In this document: in pieces, positions 1-3,687 of the stretch
Layout of the letters: every line of letters starts with the position of its first letter
How positions within the stretch are numbered: position 1 is the stretch's first letter
Assembly: GCA_024404335.1 (NCBI GenBank)
Contig: JAKSQA010000089.1
Coordinates: 1-5,142, forward strand
Reading direction: 5' to 3'
Source: Mailhella sp.
GTDB lineage: Bacteria > Desulfobacterota > Desulfovibrionia > Desulfovibrionales > Desulfovibrionaceae
Length of the DNA stretch: 5,142 nt
Position numbers and translations under genes: made by a program
The notes under the pieces: model-generated
What the model was told of the DNA's origin: nothing
Databases searched by the model: none
The model's input: the letters and a program-made list of their open reading frames with translations, nothing else

Positions 1-734
1 ACATCAGGAAGGCCGGCGGCGTCGCCCGCATGGCCGACCCCGGCCTGGTGAAAAAAATCATGGAAGCCGTCACCATCCCCGTCATGGCCAAGGTACGCAT
101 CGGGCACTTCGCCGAAGCGCAGATCATCGAATACCTCGGCGTCGACTACATCGACGAGAGCGAGGTGCTCACCCCCGCCGACGACGCCTTCCATATCGAC
201 AAGCACGCCTTCAAGGTGCCCTTTGTCTGCGGCGCCAGGAACCTCGGCGAAGCCCTCCGCCGCCTCGGCGAAGGCGCTTCCATGATCCGCACAAAAGGCG
301 AGCCCGGCACCGGCAACGTCATCGAGGCCGTGAAGCACATGCGCGCCATGTCCAGCCAGATCCGCATCCTCCTCGCCCTGCCCGAAGAAGAAGTGCCTGC
401 CTACGCCAAAAACATCGGCGCCCCTCTTGAACAGGTCAACGCCGTGCGCGCCCACGGCCGTCTCCCCGTGGTCAACTTCGCCGCGGGCGGCATCTCCACC
501 CCCGCCGACGCCGCCCTCATGATGCAGCTCGGCTGCGACGGCGTCTTCGTCGGGTCCGGCATCTTCAAGTCCGCCAATCCCGCCAGGTTCGCCAAGGCCA
601 TCGTCGAGGCCGTGACGAACTATAGGAATCCCGAAATCCTCGCCCGCGTTTCCGAATCCCTCGGCGAGCCCATGCAGGGCCTGGAGATCTCCACCATCGG
701 GCCCGAGGCCCGCATGCAGGAAAGAGGCTGGTAG
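1..734 (+). CDS. pdxS: PdxS, pyridoxal 5'-phosphate synthase lyase subunit (5' end outside window)
   Basis: PdxS (Pdx1) makes pyridoxal 5'-phosphate from ribose 5-phosphate, glyceraldehyde 3-phosphate and ammonia delivered by PdxT. It is a cytosolic (beta/alpha)8 barrel that assembles as a dodecamer. The frame is open to the window edge, where codons from base 3 read [13 protein letters not shown], matching the family from about residue 52 of the 294-residue Bacillus subtilis protein. About 51 N-terminal residues, including catalytic Asp24, are therefore missing, and the ATG at 30 is internal. Visible motifs are PVMAK at 78-92 (Schiff-base lysine equivalent to Lys81), [10 protein letters not shown] (second catalytic lysine, equivalent to Lys149), NFAAGG and the phosphate-binding GSGIF, with the usual C-terminus RMQERGW. 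The stop TAG at 732-734 sits one base before pdxT, so the two are surely co-transcribed. I see no frameshift or missing catalytic residue in the visible part. The identification rests on remembered family sequence and is very secure. Confidence 0.97.
   Translation, partial: IRKAGGVARMADPGLVKKIMEAVTIPVMAKVRIGHFAEAQIIEYLGVDYIDESEVLTPADDAFHIDKHAFKVPFVCGARNLGEALRRLGEGASMIRTKGEPGTGNVIEAVKHMRAMSSQIRILLALPEEEVPAYAKNIGAPLEQVNAVRAHGRLPVVNFAAGGISTPADAALMMQLGCDGVFVGSGIFKSANPARFAKAIVEAVTNYRNPEILARVSESLGEPMQGLEISTIGPEARMQERGW
718..727 (+). promoter_or_regulatory. pdxT ribosome binding site inside the end of pdxS
   Basis: The purine-rich AGGAAAGAGG lies within the last codons of pdxS and ends 8 nt before the pdxT ATG at 736. 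The arrangement TAG-G-ATG means ribosomes ending pdxS terminate almost on the pdxT start, so coupling is likely (inference). It fixes the pdxT start. Confidence 0.7.
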
Positions 735-735
735 G

Positions 736-1377
736 ATGTCCCTCGAAATAGGTGTCATCGCCATGCAGGGCGCCTTCAGGGAGCACTGCGCCATGGTGGA
801 GCGCTGCGGCGCCCATGCCGTGGAGATACGCCAGGCTCCCGACCCTGCCGACGCGCGCTTCGCGGGGCTGGACAGGTTCGACGGGCTCATCATCCCCGGC
901 GGGGAAAGCACCGTGATCGGCCGCCTGCTTGTGATGTGCGGCCTGGTCGACCCCATCCGCGGATGCGGCCGTGCGGGCATGCCCGTCTACGGAAGCTGCG
1001 CCGGCCTCATCATGCTCTGCAGCGAGATCGAAGGCCCTGACGGCATGCCGCTCGACCAGCCCCGCCTGGGGCTTCTGGACGCAAGGGCCCGGCGCAACGC
1101 CTTCGGCCGCCAGATCGACAGCTTCACGGCCCCGCTCCCCATACGGCATGTAGGCCCCGACATCGAGGCCGTCTATATCCGCGCACCGCTGATCACGCGG
1201 CGCGGAGAAGGCGTGGAGGTCCTTGCCGAGGCCGACCTTGCCGGCACTGTGCTTCCCGCAGCCGTGCGGCAGGGGAACATCCTGGCCTCAGCCTTCCACC
1301 CCGAGCTGACGGAAGACACGCGCTTCCACCGCTACTTCCTTTCCATGTGCGAGGACTATGCGGCAGGGAAGCCATAG
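736..1377 (+). CDS. pdxT: PdxT, glutaminase subunit of pyridoxal 5'-phosphate synthase
   Basis: PdxT (Pdx2) is a class I glutamine amidotransferase that hydrolyses glutamine and channels the ammonia to PdxS. The 213-residue protein is slightly longer than typical family members (about 190-200). It shows PGGEST at residues 54-59, the nucleophile elbow GSCAGLI with Cys88, the PdxT signature RRNAFGRQ at 119-126, and the His188/Glu190 pair in FHPEL that completes the triad. No transmembrane segment or signal peptide is seen. The ATG at 736 is the natural start: an AGGAAAGAGG stretch at 718-727 lies 8 nt upstream inside the end of pdxS, and only one base separates the pdxS stop from this ATG, which suggests translational coupling and balanced subunit synthesis. 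A terminator follows about 80 nt after the stop. The gene looks intact. Confidence 0.97.
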   Translation: MSLEIGVIAMQGAFREHCAMVERCGAHAVEIRQAPDPADARFAGLDRFDGLIIPGGESTVIGRLLVMCGLVDPIRGCGRAGMPVYGSCAGLIMLCSEIEGPDGMPLDQPRLGLLDARARRNAFGRQIDSFTAPLPIRHVGPDIEAVYIRAPLITRRGEGVEVLAEADLAGTVLPAAVRQGNILASAFHPELTEDTRFHRYFLSMCEDYAAGKP

Positions 1378-1394
1378 CCGGGTTCATCGCAATC

Positions 1395-1400
1395 TATAAT
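1395..1400 (+). promoter_or_regulatory. Perfect TATAAT -10-like hexamer after pdxT (weak promoter candidate)
   Basis: TATAAT stands 17 nt after the pdxT stop in otherwise GC-rich DNA. No convincing -35 box is present: the hexamer 17 nt upstream reads CCATAG, and there is no TG extension. If used, it would start a transcript near 1407 and yield an RNA of about 85-90 nt ending at the terminator at 1455-1494. Treat it as a candidate only. Confidence 0.2.
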
Positions 1401-1402
1401 CA

Positions 1403-1454
1403 AAGGGGAGAACACCTGCCTCCTCCCCTTCCCGGGAAAGTCTCTTCCTTTCCC
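1403..1454 (+). other. Two tandem stem-loops in the pdxT 3' region
   Basis: The first hairpin pairs AAGGGGAG (1403-1410) with CTCCCCTT (1423-1430) across a 12-nt loop. The second pairs GGGAAAG (1434-1440) with CTTTCCC (1448-1454) across a 7-nt loop and ends exactly where the terminator stem begins. CCTCCCC occurs at 1422-1428 and again at 1459-1465, and GGGGAG at 1405-1410 and 1475-1480, so the first hairpin and the terminator could swap partners. That would give attenuator-like mutually exclusive folds. The complementarity is seen directly; any regulatory role is inference, and the skewed purine/pyrimidine composition makes short matches easier by chance. Confidence 0.45.
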
Positions 1455-1494
1455 AAGGCCTCCCCGCGGCACCCGGGGAGGCCTTTCCTTTTCC
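1455..1494 (+). terminator. Rho-independent terminator of the pdxST operon
   Basis: A perfect 12-bp stem, AAGGCCTCCCCG (1455-1466) with CGGGGAGGCCTT (1474-1485), encloses a 7-nt loop and is followed by a pyrimidine run TTTCCTTTTCC read on the plus strand. The tail is interrupted by two C residues, but the stem is long and GC-rich. It lies 77 nt after the pdxT stop and is expected to end the pdxS-pdxT transcript. It also separates pdxT from the LarA fragment that follows. Confidence 0.85.
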
Positions 1495-1517
1495 GGCCGG
1501 AGGATTCGTCAATCCGT

Positions 1518-1871
1518 ATGTCTTTCGCCGGCTGCGTCGACGGCATAGGCGGCGAGCATTTCGCCCGCCTCCTCTTCTCGGGCTCTCCGGAGGAGATACG
1601 CGACAGGCTGGCATCCATCCCTCCGGAAAAGACCATCCCGGAGCAGTGGAGCATGCAGGTCTTCCTGCGGACCCTTCTCTCCCACCCCGTCATCTTCTGC
1701 GGAAGCGCGCTCGAACCGGAAACAGTCCGCAGGGCGCACTGCATCTCCGCCGCGACGGCCCGCGAGGCCCTGGACATCGCCTTCTCCATGAAGGGCCCCG
1801 ATGCGGAGGTCGTCGTCATTCCCGACGGCGTCTCCACGATGATCACACGGAACGGCGGATCCGGGGCGTAG
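1518..1871 (+). pseudogene. C-terminal fragment of a LarA-family nickel-dependent (lactate) racemase
   Basis: The 117-codon frame matches only the last quarter of LarA (about 420-430 residues). Against the Lactobacillus plantarum protein as I recall it, the shared blocks in order are AG-x-x-DG-x-GGE-x-F near residues 4-15, KTIP-x-QW-x-x-Q-x-F-x-R-x-L around 38-53, HPVIF at 56-60, and VIPDG at 100-104 before the C-terminus. The N-terminal domain is absent, including the histidines and lysine that hold and anchor the nickel-pincer cofactor, so it cannot be a working racemase. The frame stays open upstream to 1347 through the pdxT end and terminator, which is clearly not LarA-like; weak similarity may begin near 1503. 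A GGAGG at 1499-1503 lies 14 nt before the ATG, long for a good start. No stop codon breaks the fragment, so truncation may be recent or the piece may be kept as a small protein. No larB, larC or larE genes are seen. Confidence 0.75.
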
Positions 1872-2056
1872 GGAAGGTCTGCGCCTGCTGGAATGCGTTG
1901 TATCCGGCGTCACGGCGAAGCGGAACATCTTCAGCAGCGGCGGAACCCAGTCCATATGCGACGGCATGCCCTCCGGCGCAGCCATGTCCGGGCTGCACTG
2001 CAGATTGTCAGAAAGAACGGTCGGGCGCAGGAAAAGCCGAGCCTGTGGAATGCTGT
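1872..2056. other. Intergenic stretch without a supportable gene
   Basis: This sits between the LarA remnant and the minus-strand terminator. It is open in several frames on both strands, as expected for GC-rich DNA, but none of the translations resembles a family I know and no start with a good ribosome binding site stands out. I saw no tRNA, long inverted repeat or clear promoter. It may be decayed coding sequence left from the event that truncated larA. Confidence 0.4.
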
Positions 2057-2093
2057 AAAAAAACAAAAGCCCCGCCGAGGGATAGCGGGGCTT
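2057..2093 (-). terminator. Rho-independent terminator of the gcvH operon
   Basis: Read on the minus strand, AAGCCCCGC (2093-2085) pairs perfectly with GCGGGGCTT (2075-2067) across a 9-nt loop. The 3' side runs into TTTTGTTTTTTT (2068-2057, its first two bases shared with the stem). This is a textbook intrinsic terminator 24 nt after the gcvH stop. On the plus strand there is no T-run after the stem, so it should act mainly in the minus direction, at the end of the four-gene operon and facing the pdxST side. Confidence 0.92.
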
Positions 2094-2116
2094 AAGTCCA
2101 TTCGCAGGAATGATGC

Positions 2117-2512
2117 CTACAGGGAGGCGCGGTAGGCGTCGGCAGCCATGAGGGCTTCAAGGTCGGCCATGTTCTCAGGCTTGGCCTTGATGATCCAGCC
2201 CTTGCCGTAGCAGTCGACGTTCACCAGGGTGGGGGTGCCGTCGAGGTCTTCGTTGACGGCGGTCACTTCGCCGGCCACGGGCATGAAGAGCTTGTTGACG
2301 GCCTTGATGGATTCGATTTCGCCGAATTCATCATGGGAGCCGAAGGTGTCGCCCACGCCGGGGACGTCGACGAACACGACTTCGCCGAGCTGGTCCTGGG
2401 CGAAATCGCTCACGCCGATGACGATCTCGTCGCCTTCGACACGGGCCCAGATGTGCTCGTCGGTGTACTTGATTTCAGCGGGGAGATTGAGTTCCGCAGC
2501 GGTCTTGGCCAT
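2117..2512 (-). CDS. gcvH: GcvH-like lipoyl carrier protein
   Basis: GcvH is the small cytosolic carrier whose lipoyl-lysine shuttles the aminomethyl group and electrons between the P, T and L proteins of glycine cleavage; relatives serve as lipoyl carriers elsewhere. The 131-residue length is normal. The family hallmarks are present: YTDEHIWARV near 16-25, QLGEVVFVDVPGVGD at 41-55, ESIKAV with the lipoyl acceptor Lys70, PVAGEV at 78-83, and the tail PTLVN...YGKGWIIKAK. Deviations are Asn-Lys at 73-74, where SD is usual after the lipoyl site, and Cys101, where the family usually has Pro before YG. The ATG at 2512 is supported by AAGGAG at 2524-2519 with 6-nt spacing. The gene is 11 nt from osmC and last in the operon. 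No gcvP, gcvT or lpd gene is in the window, so a role outside classical glycine cleavage is possible. The fold and lipoylation site are secure, the pathway is not. Confidence 0.93.
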   Translation of the reverse strand: MAKTAAELNLPAEIKYTDEHIWARVEGDEIVIGVSDFAQDQLGEVVFVDVPGVGDTFGSHDEFGEIESIKAVNKLFMPVAGEVTAVNEDLDGTPTLVNVDCYGKGWIIKAKPENMADLEALMAADAYRASL

Positions 2513-2518
2513 TTCGGA

Positions 2519-2524
2519 CTCCTT
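2519..2524 (-). promoter_or_regulatory. gcvH ribosome binding site overlapping the osmC stop
   Basis: AAGGAG begins on the last base of the osmC stop (TAA at 2526-2524) and is followed by 6 nt to the gcvH ATG (2512-2510). A terminating ribosome would cover this site, so osmC and gcvH translation are probably coupled (inference). It also fixes the gcvH start. Confidence 0.8.
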
Positions 2525-2955
2525 TAGTCGTCTTCGCAGACGGCGTTGAGCTTGTATTCCATTTCGATGCCGTCATGGAGGGAACCGGTGACGAGGCAGC
2601 CGCCCTTCATGACGCGGGCAACACGCTCGAAGAGGTCGAGGTCTTCCTCATCGATGCCGACGTTGGCGGTGATGACGATCTTCTGAACCCTGCTCTGGCC
2701 CTTCTCGTTGGCGTCGACGGTCATTTCGGCGGTGACGTCAAGGCTCTGGTACTTCAGAGCGCGGGTCTCCATGGCGGCGTTGAGCGCGGAGGCGTAGCAG
2801 AAGATGGCAGCGGAAGCGAGCAGCTGCTTGGCAGTGCCGCCGCGCTGGTCGGCGGGGATGTTCGTGTTGTCGATGACGATGTTGCCGAGGGCGGCGCCGC
2901 CGGTTTCAATGGTATGGACGTCGCCGTCGCGATGGTACTTGACCGAAAGCTGCAT
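2524..2955 (-). CDS. OsmC/Ohr-family thiol peroxidase
   Basis: OsmC/Ohr proteins are dimeric cytosolic peroxidases that reduce organic hydroperoxides through two cysteines. Well-studied Ohr members are re-reduced by dihydrolipoyl groups rather than thioredoxin. This 143-residue protein has the expected length and layout: an N-terminal beta region, then PADQRGG (34-40) leading into the helix with LLASAAIFC, whose Cys53 is the peroxidatic position. The resolving Cys120 follows in GGCLVTGSL, before a final strand EMEYKL. A further Cys140 near the C-terminus is not a family hallmark. The ATG at 2955 has AAGGAG at 2967-2962 with 6-nt spacing. The gene sits between the Ala-rich phosphatase-like protein, 86 nt upstream, and gcvH, 11 nt downstream. 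I do not assign ohr, osmC or yhfA because the subfamily cannot be told by eye. Family confidence is high, substrate unknown. Confidence 0.9.
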   Translation of the reverse strand: MQLSVKYHRDGDVHTIETGGAALGNIVIDNTNIPADQRGGTAKQLLASAAIFCYASALNAAMETRALKYQSLDVTAEMTVDANEKGQSRVQKIVITANVGIDEEDLDLFERVARVMKGGCLVTGSLHDGIEMEYKLNAVCEDD

Positions 2956-2981
2956 GGGATGCTCCTTATGCGGATGAAGGA

Positions 2982-3008
2982 GACGCCCGGCCCGAAAGGC
3001 CGGGCGTC
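2982..3008 (-). other. Perfect 11-bp GC-rich hairpin in the spacer before osmC
   Basis: GACGCCCGGCC (3008-2998 on the minus strand) pairs without mismatch with GGCCGGGCGTC (2992-2982) around a 5-nt loop TTTCG. No T-run follows; the next bases read TCCTTCATCC and lead to the osmC ribosome binding site at 2967-2962. It lies 33 nt after the upstream stop. It is unlikely to be a full intrinsic terminator and more likely a processing or mRNA-stability element, or a partial terminator (inference). Confidence 0.7.
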
Positions 3009-3041
3009 CGTGGGAAAACGGTTCCGGAGAAACGCTGCTGC

Positions 3042-3602
3042 TTACGCGCAGTCGTGCTTGTCCCAGGGCTCGCGGTTGTCACGGTTGATGACGGATTCCA
3101 TGCGGGCGATGGCTTCCTTGAGCTTCTTGATTTCGTCGAGCTTCAGGTTGGGGTTCTTCATGACCTGATAGATGACGGCGGCGGTGCAGGAACCGTCGAT
3201 GGCGAGGTCGGCGATGGTGGCGATGGTGAGGGCCACGTCGGCGGCGGTGACGGCGCGTTCGACCACACCGGCCTTGCCGTTGATGGCCAGGCCGTAGAAG
3301 GCGACGCCGTTGGAGGCGGCCACGGCGATGAGGGTGCGGCGGTCGGCGGCTTCGAGAGCGGCGGCGAGGGCGCCTTCGCCTTCGGCGAGCACGAGGACGG
3401 TCTCTTCCTTGGTCTCAAGGGCGGCGGCGAGGCCGGCGGCATCGGCCTTCACGGCGCCGAGCTTGGCGGCGATGTCGGCGAGGCCGGCGCAGTCGGCGTT
3501 GGGGAGGACGGCAGCCTTCTTCTTGAGGGTGGCAAGGGCTTCGCCGTCGGCGTTCAGGTCGAGGGCGCTGTCGATGACGAGGATAGCTTTCTTTTCAGCC
3601 AT
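3042..3602 (-). CDS. Ala-rich small protein, apparent degenerate alkaline-phosphatase-fold paralogue of the upstream gene
   Basis: No characterised family is recognised outright for this 186-residue protein, but its C-terminal half tracks the neighbouring phosphodiesterase-like protein. Residues 121-154 align without gaps to 436-469 of the neighbour (numbered from its Met at 5100), with about 13 of 34 identical, including AD...T, IYQ-x-M and PNL. FYGLAINGKAG (102-112) matches FHGPNIKKG, and TLIAVAASNG (90-99) lines up with TLICCCSDHG. The metal-binding Asp-His of SDHG is replaced by Ser-Asn, and the roughly 150 residues between these blocks in the neighbour are missing. The N-terminus (AILVID, later LPNAD) loosely recalls the start of the fold. 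Residues 155-180 are charged and heptad-like, possibly coiled coil, before a tail ending DKHDCA. No signal peptide or membrane segment. The start has GAAGGAAG about 7 nt upstream. I infer a non-catalytic partner or pseudoenzyme; function unknown. Confidence 0.8.
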   Translation of the reverse strand: MAEKKAILVIDSALDLNADGEALATLKKKAAVLPNADCAGLADIAAKLGAVKADAAGLAAALETKEETVLVLAEGEGALAAALEAADRRTLIAVAASNGVAFYGLAINGKAGVVERAVTAADVALTIATIADLAIDGSCTAAVIYQVMKNPNLKLDEIKKLKEAIARMESVINRDNREPWDKHDCA

Positions 3603-3634
3603 TGTAGTCTTCCTTCAGTATATCTGATGTTCTG

Positions 3635-3660
3635 CTCCCGCCCGCCGGAGCGGGCGGGAG
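3635..3660 (-). other. Perfect 11-bp GC-rich hairpin with a UCCG tetraloop between the first two operon genes
   Basis: On the minus strand CTCCCGCCCGC (3660-3650) pairs with GCGGGCGGGAG (3645-3635) around TCCG. This gives C(UCCG)G, a member of the very stable UNCG tetraloop class with the preferred C-G closing pair. It is followed by CAGAACATCAG, not a T-run. It lies 27 nt after the phosphodiesterase stop and 32 nt before the next ATG. A 3'-end-protecting or processing element that sets different mRNA levels along the operon is the likeliest role (inference). Confidence 0.7.
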
Positions 3661-3687
3661 TGTTCCGCAGGCGCAGGCGCCGGGGAC

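Noticed and set aside
30..32. ATG at 30 as the start of pdxS
   Set aside because: The codons upstream encode conserved PdxS sequence (IRKAGGVAR), so this Met is internal.
565..1149. A 194-codon minus-strand open frame antisense to pdxS/pdxT
   Set aside because: It lies opposite two certain genes and its translation is low-complexity Ala/Arg/Gly.
1509..2066. A 185-codon minus-strand open frame over the LarA fragment and the following spacer
   Set aside because: Most of it is antisense to the recognisable LarA sequence and the remaining part matches nothing known; it also starts inside the T-run of the gcvH operon terminator.
2067..2093. Bidirectional use of the gcvH-operon terminator for plus-strand transcripts
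   Set aside because: Downstream on the plus strand the stem is followed by AAGTCCATTC rather than a T-run, so there is no support for efficient termination in that direction.
3610..3630. TATACT-like hexamer on the minus strand before the Ala-rich gene as a promoter
   Set aside because: The corresponding -35 region falls inside the GC-rich hairpin with no TTGACA-like sequence, and the AT-rich bases lie directly beside the ribosome binding site.
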